Source: an uncultured Acetatifactor sp. (GTDB lineage Bacteria > Bacillota > Clostridia > Lachnospirales > Lachnospiraceae). From it: DNA of 56,462 bases. Made by a program: the position numbers and the translations under genes. How positions within the stretch are numbered: position 1 is the first letter of the stretch; each line of letters opens with the position of its first letter. Positions 17,927-25,272 of this stretch are shown in pieces. Below the pieces are notes generated by a model that was not told where the DNA came from, did not search any database, and worked only from the letters and a program-made list of their open reading frames with translations. The stretch covers positions 1 to 56,462 of the forward strand of contig CANQNT010000020.1 of NCBI GenBank assembly GCA_947625255.1. Direction: 5' to 3'.

Positions 17927-18328
17927 TTATGCTGTTTCAGAAGACAAATCATCGTTTTCTGAAGGGGATGATTTGGCATTGCCTTGTCTTTTTCCTTTAT
18001 TGGCTTTCATCTCTGCTATAAGCAAGAGGTCTTCCTGATCTGCTTCTGACATATCATGGAAATAGTCGAGTAGCTTCCTGTCGTTTTCTTTAATATCAAC
18101 GAATGTTAAATTCTTTGAATTTGAAGATTCTCCAGTTAATATCCAATCAACTGAACAATCCAGTATTCGAGCCAATTCTATCAATGATACTGCCGAAGGA
18201 AGGTATCGTCCGGTTTCAATTCCGCTTAGATTACCAGAAGAAATACCACAATGTTCCTGTATTTGAGTTTGTGTAATATGCAGTTCTTTTCTGCGTTCTT
18301 TGATTCGTTGTCCAATCATAGTGTCCAT
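17927..18328 (-). CDS. XRE-family prophage repressor
   Basis: This 133-residue protein has an N-terminal helix-turn-helix of the Cro/cI type (MIGQRIKERRKELHITQTQIQEHCGISSGNLSGIETGR, about residues 4-42) and a short acidic C-terminal region rather than a peptidase domain. The ATG at 18328 follows GGAGG with good spacing; a further in-frame start upstream lacks one. It is transcribed away from the early genes, with the early promoter and palindromic operator-like sites 60-80 bp upstream, so it is the likely maintenance repressor, equivalent in position to Mu c. There is no RecA-cleavable domain, so the induction route is unclear. Confidence 0.85.
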   Translation of the reverse strand: MDTMIGQRIKERRKELHITQTQIQEHCGISSGNLSGIETGRYLPSAVSLIELARILDCSVDWILTGESSNSKNLTFVDIKENDRKLLDYFHDMSEADQEDLLLIAEMKANKGKRQGNAKSSPSENDDLSSETA

Positions 18329-18360
18329 ATAACCTCCATTCTCTAAAATCAAATATAATT

Positions 18361-18411
18361 CTTTGAAATTAACGAAAAGTGCTTGACTTTCTTTGAAATC
18401 AAAGATATACT
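18361..18411 (+). promoter_or_regulatory. Early promoter with an operator inside its spacer
   Basis: TTGACT (18383-18388) and TATACT (18406-18411) are 17 bp apart, a strong sigma-A promoter reading toward the transposition genes. The spacer contains the interrupted palindrome CTTTGAAATCAAAG (18391-18404). A related half-site, CTTTGAAATT, lies at 18361-18370. Repressor bound there would block RNA polymerase directly. The sites also lie upstream of the divergent repressor gene, so they could mediate autoregulation. Confidence 0.85.
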
Positions 18412-18477
18412 TGTTTTAGGGTTAAAACTAAACCAATTCAAAAATACCATATCCCACAGATTTTCACAATCTAAAAA

Positions 18478-18491
18478 CAGTCGTTCGACTG
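18478..18491 (-). terminator. Probable terminator of the small minus-strand gene
   Basis: On the minus strand the palindrome CAGTCGAACGACTG is followed directly by TTTTT, a short rho-independent terminator shape. It lies 54 bp past the stop of the minus-strand gene at 18545-18718 and would also stop transcription from entering the repressor region. Confidence 0.55.
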
Positions 18492-18544
18492 GTGAAAATC
18501 ACCCATCAGCCGATGCTGCGAACATCAGCTGACAGGCAGGGTGT

Positions 18545-18718
18545 CTATCTGACACCGAAAGATAAGTGTACTCCGTCAGGAGTGACAACCTTTGACAGAT
18601 GATACTTTTTATTAGAGTTAGGAACTGGACATTCATACTCGTAAGTAACATCGTCATAGCCGGTTATGGTGGAAACCAAGTTCCACCGGATGCCGGTGCT
18701 TGAAAAGGAAGTACCCAT
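18545..18718 (-). CDS. Small protein of unknown function on the minus strand of the early region
   Basis: I do not recognise this 57-residue protein. Its expression signals are unusually complete. The ATG at 18718 has a near-perfect AAAGGAGGTGATC ribosome binding site, an extended -10 (TGCTACAAT on the minus strand, 18761-18769) lies about 45 bp upstream, and a hairpin with a T-run lies downstream at 18478-18491. It is polar and rich in serine, threonine and tyrosine (MGTSFSSTGIRW at the start, VTPDGVHLSFG near the end) with no membrane segment. It runs against the early transcript, which crosses it without encoding anything here, so mutual interference or antisense control is possible. Confidence 0.5.
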   Translation of the reverse strand: MGTSFSSTGIRWNLVSTITGYDDVTYEYECPVPNSNKKYHLSKVVTPDGVHLSFGVR

Positions 18719-18760
18719 CAGGATCACCTCCTTTCAGGCTTTGCATAAAAACCCAATTAT

Positions 18761-18769
18761 ATTGTAGCA
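18761..18769 (-). promoter_or_regulatory. Extended -10 promoter for the small minus-strand gene
   Basis: The minus strand reads TGCTACAAT here, an extended -10 (TG-N-TACAAT). The -35 is poor (TTAGTA-like), as tolerated in extended -10 promoters. Transcription would start about 35 nt before the ATG at 18718. Confidence 0.45.
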
Positions 18770-18810
18770 CAGAGTAAATGAATTTACTAACACTTTAGAA
18801 GGAGGCAAGG

Positions 18811-19014
18811 ATGGAAAACAAAAAAGACATAGTAATGTTTCTGTAAATGCTGCTGATGGCAACCAGAGCAGGGAAAGATATTGACAAGCTGCTCTTAAGC
18901 GAGGATCAGACAACGGTAACAATCCAGTACAGGAATGGATGTAAAAAGGAGGTATGTGTAGAAGCAGACTCTGGCATATCACTAATCCGAGATGTAGTAA
19001 GGGTAATTGATTGA
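18811..19014 (+). pseudogene. Small early gene with an in-frame stop codon after codon 11
   Basis: A GGAGG site precedes an ATG at 18811 that opens MENKKDIVMFL and then meets TAA at 18844-18846. The same frame restarts at once at ATG 18847 (MLLMATRAGKDIDKLLL...) and runs 55 codons to TGA at 19012-19014, with coherent protein-like sequence on both sides of the stop. Either a nonsense mutation has split a 67-codon gene, or the TAA-ATG junction is a real leader peptide with coupled reinitiation. I do not recognise the family; similar small genes are common before transposase genes in Mu-like phages. Confidence 0.6.
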
Positions 19015-19029
19015 TGGGGGGAATGGCAG

Positions 19030-19215
19030 ATGAAGAATGGCAAAGTGCCAACGCTTAACCAAAAGAAACTGATAAAAAGCAATGGACTTGATCCGGAGAA
19101 CCACTTGGTTGTGAAGAATACTCCTGAGTTCTTGGAAATAGTCAGCAGGACAGCGTTGAAGAAACTGAACCTGAATGGAAAGAAACCCCGGACGAGGAAG
19201 CTCTACAAAGATTAG
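19030..19215 (+). CDS. Small basic phage protein (DUF6906-like)
   Basis: This 61-residue basic protein contains PTLNQKKLIKSNGLDPENHLVVKNTPEFLEIV in its first half. That matches a family of very short phage and conjugative-element proteins (K-L-I-K-S-x-G-L-x-P-x-N-W/H-L-V-x-K) that I recall as DUF6906. It has no known function. A GGGGGG-AATGGCAG stretch serves as ribosome binding site. It is part of the early operon between a regulator and the transposase. Confidence 0.65.
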   Translation: MKNGKVPTLNQKKLIKSNGLDPENHLVVKNTPEFLEIVSRTALKKLNLNGKKPRTRKLYKD

Positions 19216-19226
19216 AGGGTAAGGCG

Positions 19227-19436
19227 GTGATTGATACGAGTCAATTAAATACAAGGAAATATTCAGCGTTTGGAAAAAAGATAGTGAAGCAGCTGGTTGA
19301 CAAAAACATGACAGCGAAGCAGCTTGCGGATGCACTCGGAACCACACCACAGTATCTGAATAAAATTATACATGGCGAGCGGAGCGGGGAGAAGTACATC
19401 GAAGCAATAAAAAGCATATTGGACATAGCAGCATGA
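19227..19436 (+). CDS. Small XRE-like DNA-binding protein, possible Ner analogue
   Basis: This 69-residue protein is essentially one helix-turn-helix domain (KKIVKQLVDKNMTAKQLADALGTTPQYLNKIIHGERSG, about residues 17-54). It starts at GTG 19227, 11 bp after the preceding gene. A compact HTH gene just before the transposase is where Mu places ner, the negative regulator of early transcription, so a similar job is likely. The positional argument is inference; the HTH fold is clear. Confidence 0.78.
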   Translation: MIDTSQLNTRKYSAFGKKIVKQLVDKNMTAKQLADALGTTPQYLNKIIHGERSGEKYIEAIKSILDIAA

Positions 19437-19449
19437 AGGGAGTGATACG

Positions 19450-21522
19450 ATGGCTGAAGCATATGTCACACTCAACGAAGCTGCTGAACTGGAAGGCATT
19501 GGTTATGAAACCATAAAGAAAAGAGTTCAGAGATCACCAGAAAAATTCCATGTCACGATGGAACAACGTCAAAGCGGTGGAAAAGAACTGGTAATGGTGG
19601 CGGTATCATCCCTTTCCAAAAAAGCGAGGGCATCGTGGAAGGAGAGGGAAAAACTGAAAGCGGTTGCAGAGGCTCCGGTTCAGGAAGCAGAGGGAATGAC
19701 AGAGGCTCCTTGGTATGTAGGGGAGGATATAGACTGGTACATTGAAAAACACAACAGCGAATGGTACAAGGCAATGGAGATTGGCAATATTGTCCGGGAG
19801 TTCTTGGAGTATGACGAGAAAGGACGGACGGAATATGCTGAAACCTTTGCACAGGAGAGGCTTGGAAAGGGAAAGCGGACACTGTACCGTTACGCAAAGT
19901 CATATATGGAAGCCGAGGCGTGGGCAGACAAGCTCCACAAAGAGGACGGTGGCAATTATGAGTTTTTCAAAGTCATATGCCTTTGCAGGAAGCCAAAGGA
20001 GGCAGGGACGTTTCCAAGTTTTACGCCAGAGGTCAGACAGGCAATCAAAAATATCTGGTTCAATGCGGAGTTTGCACAGAATCAGGGGACAAAGGAAATG
20101 CTGTATGACAAGCTGAACATTCTCAAAAACATCAACAAATGGGAGAAGATACCTTCCTACCAGTCGGTGGTCAGGTACATCAATTACCTGATGGAAGATG
20201 AGAATATGTATAACGCTTGGTATCTGGCAAGCCGGGGAACTCGTGAATATAAAAACAAAGTTCTGGTGAAGGGAAGCCGGGATACAAAGAGCCTGAAAGT
20301 AATGCAGATAGTTATGGGTGATGAGCACACGTTTGACTGCTGGGTTGCATACACGCATCCAAACGGAAAGGTGACAGCCATCAAGCCACATCTTGCAGCT
20401 TGGATTGACATGAGGAGCAGAGCCATTATAGGGGATGTGATGTGCAAGGATGCGAACAGCGATATCTTAAAGCAGTCACTCCTGAAGATGATGTATTCCG
20501 AACCGGGAGGCATTCCGGAGTATCTCTACATAGACAATGGCAAGGACTACACAGCAAAAACCATGACCGGACGCAGCAGGAATGACAGAAGCGGAATGGA
20601 TTTTGACGATGAGACCAGAGGGTTCTATAAGTCAATCGGAATAAAGGATGACCACCGGGCATTACCATATGAGCCTTGGAGCAAAGGGCAGATTGAACGT
20701 TTCTTCAGTACAGTGTGCAGCCAGTTTACAAAATGGTTCACTTCATATACAGGTACGCTGACCGGCTCAAAGACTTTTGCAAAAGTCAATAAGGATATCA
20801 AGGGGATGCTTGAGCGTGGGGAACTGATGAGCATAGACGAATTTTATCAGGCATGGAGCAAATGGCTGCATGAAGTTTACATGGTAAGGCAGCATGGGGG
20901 ACTGAAGAAAGCAGGGGAGGAATGGCTGACACCATTATCCTGTTTTGAAAATGCCGAGCGTTACGAGAAGGCAGTTCCGCCAAGGAGTTATGCAACGATG
21001 CTGATGATGAAGTCGGAGAACCGGCTTGTGAAAAATATAGGGATACAGCTCATGGGCATGGAGTACCGTTCAGACGAATTGTGCGACTTTATCGGGCAGA
21101 AGGTGGATATTAAGTATGATCCGGAGGACATGGCTACTATCTATGTATTCCAAAAGGGAAGAAAAGTATGCGAAGCATACTGTCAGGAACTGCTGCAGAT
21201 TGCACCAAAGGTTCCGCAGAAGGCACTGGAGGAACACCTGAAGCGTCAGAAACGCCAGCAGAAGCGAGACCGGGAACGTCTGGAAGAGGCGAGGATTCCG
21301 TTTGAAGAACTGAATGAACAGTATGTAGGGTTCAGCGAAACGACAGGCGGAATTGACCTGATGAAAGGGGGCAAGCAGAAGAAAGCGAAGATTGTACAGC
21401 TGCCGGGGGACAGGACATTTCAGAATGGCTTCCGTCCATCCAAGCAGGAAGAACCGGAAGAGGAAAATGAGTATATCAACAAAAAGGCAGAGGATGCTTT
21501 GAAAGCTCTCCGGGCGTTATAG
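19450..21522 (+). CDS. MuA-like DDE transposase
   Basis: This 690-residue protein has the layout of Mu-family transposases. An N-terminal winged-HTH segment (YVTLNEAAELEGIGYETIKKRV, about residues 5-26) would bind DNA, followed by end-binding domains. The rve catalytic core shows an aspartate in GDEHTFDCWVAYTH (about 288-301), a second in LYIDNGKDY (about 358-366) and the glutamate in WSKGQIERFFSTV (about 412-424). The C-terminal Mu domain begins near IQLMGMEYRSDEL (about 534-546). A lysine- and arginine-rich helix (about 595-620) and acidic tail close the protein; in Mu this end contacts MuB. It would cut and join the TG/CA ends and make the 5-bp duplications. Confidence 0.95.
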   Translation: MAEAYVTLNEAAELEGIGYETIKKRVQRSPEKFHVTMEQRQSGGKELVMVAVSSLSKKARASWKEREKLKAVAEAPVQEAEGMTEAPWYVGEDIDWYIEKHNSEWYKAMEIGNIVREFLEYDEKGRTEYAETFAQERLGKGKRTLYRYAKSYMEAEAWADKLHKEDGGNYEFFKVICLCRKPKEAGTFPSFTPEVRQAIKNIWFNAEFAQNQGTKEMLYDKLNILKNINKWEKIPSYQSVVRYINYLMEDENMYNAWYLASRGTREYKNKVLVKGSRDTKSLKVMQIVMGDEHTFDCWVAYTHPNGKVTAIKPHLAAWIDMRSRAIIGDVMCKDANSDILKQSLLKMMYSEPGGIPEYLYIDNGKDYTAKTMTGRSRNDRSGMDFDDETRGFYKSIGIKDDHRALPYEPWSKGQIERFFSTVCSQFTKWFTSYTGTLTGSKTFAKVNKDIKGMLERGELMSIDEFYQAWSKWLHEVYMVRQHGGLKKAGEEWLTPLSCFENAERYEKAVPPRSYATMLMMKSENRLVKNIGIQLMGMEYRSDELCDFIGQKVDIKYDPEDMATIYVFQKGRKVCEAYCQELLQIAPKVPQKALEEHLKRQKRQQKRDRERLEEARIPFEELNEQYVGFSETTGGIDLMKGGKQKKAKIVQLPGDRTFQNGFRPSKQEEPEEENEYINKKAEDALKALRAL

Positions 21523-21580
21523 AACTATTATTTTTGTCACAAGTAAACAGGCATTTAGCAAAGAAAGGTTAGGTTGAATT

Positions 21581-22558
21581 ATGGAAGCATTGAACACATA
21601 CACAAAGGAAATGACACTCCGGGAAAGAGTGACAGAGATTCTTTCAGAAATGAAGATGACAAAGGCAGAGCTTGCAATGAAGATTCAGTATTCAAGGAGT
21701 GCGGTCAGCCAGTATTTGGGTAACAAGTATAGTTCTGATCCAACGGAGATTGAGTCCCGGCTTATGGATTTTGTGAAGGCTTATGAAGCAGAAACCGGGA
21801 AACAGACGGTCACACAGTATGCCAAGGGCGGATATATTCCGACAATTAAGCAGAAAATTCAATATTTTGAATCGAAAGATTTTGTGCAGACAATCGGCGT
21901 ATGCAAAGCTTGTCAGGAAAATATGGCACTTGGAATCATTGTTGCGAAATCAGGCTACGGTAAAACGCACACGCTCAAGAAGTATGCCAAGATGCCAAGG
22001 GTGGCATATATCGAATGTGATGACACAATGGCTTGCAGGGATTTGGTGGAAGCCATTGAAATCCAGATTGGAATGCCGAAGGGTGCCGGTGGGACGATAT
22101 GGAGCAGGGTAAACCGTATCAGGGATTTTTTCAATGCGAATGAGGGTTATCTGCTTATCATTGATGAGGCGGACAAGCTCATCAATAAATATACGCAAAA
22201 GAAGATGGAAATAATCCGGGGCATTTTTGACCAGTCAGATGTTGGGATTGTAATTGCAGGAGAACCAAGGCTTGAAGCAGAAATTAAGGGAAACCTTGCC
22301 CGGTTTGCAAACAGGATGGATTTCTATTACAAGCTGAAAGGGCTGTCAGAGCAGGAAGTCAGGGATTATCTGGAGGGATATGATGTGGACGATGCTGCCA
22401 TGATGGAATTTATCAGCAGGGCACAGAATGCACAGACCGGATGTTTCCGGTTGCTTGACCGGACACTCAGCAATGTGCTCCGCATCCTGAAGGACAGCGG
22501 ACAGACTAAAGTAACCATGAAAATTGTCAGTCAGGCATCCAACATGATGATGCTGTAA
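21581..22558 (+). CDS. MuB-like AAA+ target-selection ATPase
   Basis: This 325-residue protein has an N-terminal HTH (MTKAELAMKIQYSRSAVSQYL, about residues 25-45) and an AAA ATPase core with Walker A AKSGYGKTH (about 122-130), Walker B YLLIIDEAD (about 189-197) and a sensor-like VIAGEPRLE (about 225-233). MuB binds target DNA with ATP, activates transposase and confers target immunity. It starts 58 bp after the transposase gene; that gap includes TTTTTGTCACAAGTAA, a match to the TGTCACAA end motif. Confidence 0.92.
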   Translation: MEALNTYTKEMTLRERVTEILSEMKMTKAELAMKIQYSRSAVSQYLGNKYSSDPTEIESRLMDFVKAYEAETGKQTVTQYAKGGYIPTIKQKIQYFESKDFVQTIGVCKACQENMALGIIVAKSGYGKTHTLKKYAKMPRVAYIECDDTMACRDLVEAIEIQIGMPKGAGGTIWSRVNRIRDFFNANEGYLLIIDEADKLINKYTQKKMEIIRGIFDQSDVGIVIAGEPRLEAEIKGNLARFANRMDFYYKLKGLSEQEVRDYLEGYDVDDAAMMEFISRAQNAQTGCFRLLDRTLSNVLRILKDSGQTKVTMKIVSQASNMMML

Positions 22559-22571
22559 GGCGGTGAGGAAT

Positions 22572-23159
22572 GTGAAGAAATGGATGATAGCACTGCTCAC
22601 ATTGAGCCTTGTGCTGACAGCATGTGGCAGGGAGGCGGAAAGGGAAGGTGCTGCAGAGCCGGTCATGGAAGAAGCAGCGGAGGCAGTACAGACAGAGCCA
22701 GTAACGGTGGAAACTCCTGAACCAGTGCCGACAGGACAACCTAAAAAGGCTTCGTGGTCTTTGGACTGGAGTGCTGAAGATTCTTACATATTGACAAAGA
22801 TTGCTATGGCAGAAGCAGAGGGCGAGGATACAGAAGGCAAGGCGTTAGTAATATTGGTTGTTTTGAACCGGGTGTGGGATGATTCCTTCCCGGATACGAT
22901 TGAGGAAGTGGTCATGCAGGAGAACCAGTTCAGCCCGGTTGCAAATGGAAGATATGACAGGGTAGAGCCTGACAGCGATTGCTTGGATGCATTGGAACTG
23001 GTGATGGATGGGTGGGATGAGTCAGAAGGGGCTCTGTATTTTGAAAGCAGGAGCTTATCTACATGGCATCAACGGAACCTGAAATACCTCTTTAAGCATG
23101 GAAACCATTATTTTTATAAAGAGAAGGAGGTCAGCCATGAAAAGAAGGTTAGTGATTGA
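22572..23159 (+). CDS. SleB/cell-wall-hydrolase-like lipoprotein
   Basis: The first residues (MKKWMIALLTLSLVLTACG from GTG 22572) form a bacterial lipoprotein signal with lipobox L-T-A-C. A GTG at 22563 is also in frame, but the GGTGAGG element is better placed for 22572. After an acidic linker, the domain from about residue 55 reads SAEDSYILTKIAMAEAEGE, ALVILVVLNRVWDDSFPDTIEEVVMQ, and ALYFESRSLSTWHQ, typical of Hydrolase_2/SleB lytic enzymes. A membrane-tethered wall hydrolase in the early module is odd; it could aid DNA entry, modify the host wall during lysogeny, or exclude other phages. Confidence 0.75.
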   Translation: MKKWMIALLTLSLVLTACGREAEREGAAEPVMEEAAEAVQTEPVTVETPEPVPTGQPKKASWSLDWSAEDSYILTKIAMAEAEGEDTEGKALVILVVLNRVWDDSFPDTIEEVVMQENQFSPVANGRYDRVEPDSDCLDALELVMDGWDESEGALYFESRSLSTWHQRNLKYLFKHGNHYFYKEKEVSHEKKVSD

Positions 23160-23343
23160 GATGGATGCAGGTGACAGAGCAGATTCTGTTATGCAGGAGA
23201 TATTTACTGTTTTAATGAAATATGCGGATTACAATGAAGAATTTATGTTTCATCAGGAAATGCTTCCGGAGAAAAGTTCCGGGGAACTGCAGATACCTGT
23301 TTTTTTGAAGGGAGGCATTAGGGATGGCAAAGCCAACTATTAG
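23137..23343 (+). CDS. Small early phage protein of unknown function
   Basis: This 68-residue acidic protein was not recognised. The ATG at 23137 has AAGGAGG 7 nt upstream and lies inside the end of the hydrolase gene (overlap of 23 bp). It starts MKRRLVIEMDAGDRADSVMQEIF and ends beyond the start of the GemA-like gene, which begins at 23324. The tight overlaps argue that it is real and translationally coupled. Confidence 0.6.
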   Translation: MKRRLVIEMDAGDRADSVMQEIFTVLMKYADYNEEFMFHQEMLPEKSSGELQIPVFLKGGIRDGKANY

Positions 23344-23773
23344 GATGCTGTGGGGGCTGGCGAAGTGTCAGAAACTGTCGCTGACGGATGAGGAGTTGCA
23401 TCTCATTGTGTCGGCACATACCGGGAAAGACAGCATAAGGCAGCTCAACCAACGAGAACTCGGCACAGTGATAGGGGTGCTTGGCAACATGAAAAGCTCT
23501 GCATCCAAGAATGGCAGGAGTGACAGGCAGACAAGGGGGAATACCGGGACGGTCAATCAGCGGAAGAAAATATATAAGCTGACAGAAACGCTCGGATGGG
23601 ATAAACCGGCAAGAGTCAACGGACTATGCAAAAAGATGTTCGGGGTGGCTTGCGTGGAGTGGCTGGACTATCAGCAGTGTTCCAAGCTGATAGAGGCACT
23701 CAAAAGCATGGCAGCAAGAATGGAAAAGGAGGATGCAGACAGAAGTGAAAGAGATAATCAAGGTAATGGATGA
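23324..23773 (+). CDS. GemA/Mu gp16-like regulatory protein
   Basis: This 149-residue protein matches the Mu gp16/GemA (DUF1018) family. Typical parts are MLWGLAKCQKLSLTDEELHLIVSAHTG (about residues 8-34), the IRQLNQRELGTVIGVL helix (about 38-53) and the C-terminal block containing LGWDKPARVNGLCKKMFGVACVEWLDYQQCSKLIEALK. Mu GemA affects host gyrase and DNA supercoiling and helps uncouple host functions; the Firmicute relatives are poorly studied. It overlaps its neighbours on both sides. Confidence 0.85.
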   Translation: MAKPTIRMLWGLAKCQKLSLTDEELHLIVSAHTGKDSIRQLNQRELGTVIGVLGNMKSSASKNGRSDRQTRGNTGTVNQRKKIYKLTETLGWDKPARVNGLCKKMFGVACVEWLDYQQCSKLIEALKSMAARMEKEDADRSERDNQGNG

Positions 23774-24008
23774 AGGAACGCAGGACAGGGTGGAACATGG
23801 TGCTGTAATTGAGATACAAGGCGATAACATCAATATTGAGTGCCTGAATATTATGCCGGTGGACATTGTGAGGATTGCTATTGGAATTTTGGAAGTCGTG
23901 CATGAAATGGGAATGGATGAAGTGCTGAAACAGATGTATAGCTATTGCTTTGAAGATGGAGGTGCAGATGGCGGAACAGAAGAATTGCAGACTGACAATA
24001 GAGGTTAA
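23733..24008 (+). CDS. Small acidic early phage protein of unknown function
   Basis: This 91-residue protein overlaps the end of the GemA-like gene and the start of the next gene. Its centre is hydrophobic and helical (IMPVDIVRIAIGILEVVHEMGMDEVLKQMYSYC, written here as residues about 43-72), with no charge pattern that suggests a membrane segment. AAAAGGAGG stands 6 nt before the start, which supports translation. I cannot assign a function. Confidence 0.6.
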   Translation: MQTEVKEIIKVMDEGTQDRVEHGAVIEIQGDNINIECLNIMPVDIVRIAIGILEVVHEMGMDEVLKQMYSYCFEDGGADGGTEELQTDNRG

Positions 24009-24222
24009 GGATGGGAAGGTGCTGACGGAAGCGGAGTTTGTTGACATGGTTGATTTAGCGACCATGTGCGGAGCGTTGCAGCTGCTTATGGGACTGGAGG
24101 CGGTAAGCCGGGGAAAGTCCTTGGAGGATGTAAAAGACAATATGCTTGACATACACCTTGCTGCAATGGAAACGCTGACAGATCAGGTTATCAAAGAAAG
24201 GGGCAGTGAATGTGGCAGCTAA
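23968..24222 (+). CDS. Small early phage protein of unknown function
   Basis: This 84-residue protein starts at ATG 23968 after GATGGAGGTGC, inside the end of the previous gene. It has a beta-strand-like start (CRLTIEVKDGKVLTEAEF) followed by helices around VDLATMCGALQLLMGLEAV. Its layout, a short strand plus amphipathic helices, recalls its upstream neighbour, so the two may be distant paralogues; I could not confirm this. Confidence 0.6.
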   Translation: MAEQKNCRLTIEVKDGKVLTEAEFVDMVDLATMCGALQLLMGLEAVSRGKSLEDVKDNMLDIHLAAMETLTDQVIKERGSECGS

Positions 24223-24595
24223 AAAGAAACGCCTGACACAGAAGGAAAAGAAACAGAATGCTGAGATTAAAAAGGAGCTTCAGGAGAAGGGGATAATCCC
24301 TCCGGACAAGCCGAGGATGAACCGGAAGAAATTTGTCGATGGGGCAATGGAGGAATGGAACAACAGACCACAGTGCTATATATGGGAAATTTATCTGATA
24401 AAAGCCTTCGGCTTCATTCTGGCAAAGACAGAAGGCAGGAATTTCCGGGTGTCGCAGGAGGCGGTTGGTGCTGCCAAAGTCCTGAAACTTGCAATCAGGC
24501 TTTACCAGTTCCATATGAAACTGAAGGAGGAAGGCAGGACAGAGTACAGGGCGGTTGAGGAGTTGGAATATATCAGGGACATTCTGGATGCATAG
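24212..24595 (+). CDS. Basic early phage protein of unknown function
   Basis: This protein of about 127 residues starts at GTG 24212 (AAAGGGG 8 nt upstream) or at the in-frame GTG 24206. The N-terminus is very basic (AAKKKRLTQKEKKQNAEIKKEL), which suggests nucleic-acid contact, and the rest is helical (QCYIWEIYLIKAFGFILAK and later VLKLAIRLYQFHMKLKEEG). I do not recognise the family. Confidence 0.6.
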   Translation: MAAKKKRLTQKEKKQNAEIKKELQEKGIIPPDKPRMNRKKFVDGAMEEWNNRPQCYIWEIYLIKAFGFILAKTEGRNFRVSQEAVGAAKVLKLAIRLYQFHMKLKEEGRTEYRAVEELEYIRDILDA

Positions 24596-24605
24596 GGAGG
24601 TGGTC

Positions 24606-25028
24606 ATGTTGAAGAAAACGCTTTATATCTGCAACCGGTGCAATAAGGAAATCAAGACAGAAGGAACACGCATCATTCCGCATTTCTTTGATTTAGCAAC
24701 GGATGAAATGCTAGGGGAAATTGAAGTCCCGGACAAGGACATCCATTTTTGCATGGGCTGCACAAAGAAAATTATGGAGGAGATATTAAGACCGCCAGAG
24801 GAAAAGCCACCGGAGAATACCAAGAAGGCAGGGAAGCGTCCCAAGAAGGGTGAGCGGTTGGATGCAGGGAAAGTTATGGCTCTGCATCGGGCAGGGTGGG
24901 ACAATGAGAAGATAGCTGATGAAATGGGTGTTACTGAGAGGCAGATATACCAGTGCATCCGTTATCAGATAAAGAAAATGCATTCGGGCAGTGAACCGGA
25001 TGGAAAGGAGCAGGGAAATGAAAAATAA
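24606..25028 (+). CDS. Zinc-binding plus helix-turn-helix early protein
   Basis: This 140-residue protein has a four-cysteine site, CNRC (about residues 9-12) and CMGC (about 52-55), which probably binds zinc. A proline- and lysine-rich linker follows, then a C-terminal HTH (GKVMALHRAGWDNEKIADEMGVTERQIYQCIRYQ, about 91-124) like those of resolvases and sigma-like regulators. The ATG at 24606 is preferred over an upstream start because GGGAGGTGGTC precedes it. A role in early gene control or DNA binding is likely; no closer assignment can be made. Confidence 0.68.
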   Translation: MLKKTLYICNRCNKEIKTEGTRIIPHFFDLATDEMLGEIEVPDKDIHFCMGCTKKIMEEILRPPEEKPPENTKKAGKRPKKGERLDAGKVMALHRAGWDNEKIADEMGVTERQIYQCIRYQIKKMHSGSEPDGKEQGNEK

Positions 25029-25272
25029 CTACAAAAAAGTATCCAGTCATGGTTCCATCAACATTCCGGTGGCAATGAGAAGGGAGATTGGGATACAGGG
25101 CGGTGATCCTATGGAAGTATCCCTTAACAATGGCGTGGTTACGGTTAAGCCTTACACGCCACGCTGCGTTTTCTGTGGCAGCACAGAAAATGTAAAGAAA
25201 CTGTTTGGCAAAGGAATATGCCCTGAATGTGCTGCAAAGGCAGTTCAGGAAATGGAAGGAAGTGGAAAATGA
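25018..25272 (+). CDS. AbrB/SpoVT-like protein with a zinc ribbon
   Basis: This 84-residue protein joins an AbrB-type swapped-hairpin DNA-binding domain to a C-terminal zinc ribbon. The AbrB part contains SSHGSINIPVAMRREIGIQGGDPMEV (about residues 9-34) and NNGVVTVKPY. The ribbon is CVFCGS followed by CPEC, with a spacing of 16 residues between the pairs. The ATG at 25018 has AAAGGAG upstream and overlaps the previous gene. It is probably a transition-state-type regulator of phage or host genes. Confidence 0.78.
   Translation: MKNNYKKVSSHGSINIPVAMRREIGIQGGDPMEVSLNNGVVTVKPYTPRCVFCGSTENVKKLFGKGICPECAAKAVQEMEGSGK

Noticed and set aside
17776..18021. Plus-strand open frame opposite the repressor gene
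   Set aside because: It is antisense to the well-supported repressor, begins within the 15-bp repeats and lacks a ribosome binding site.
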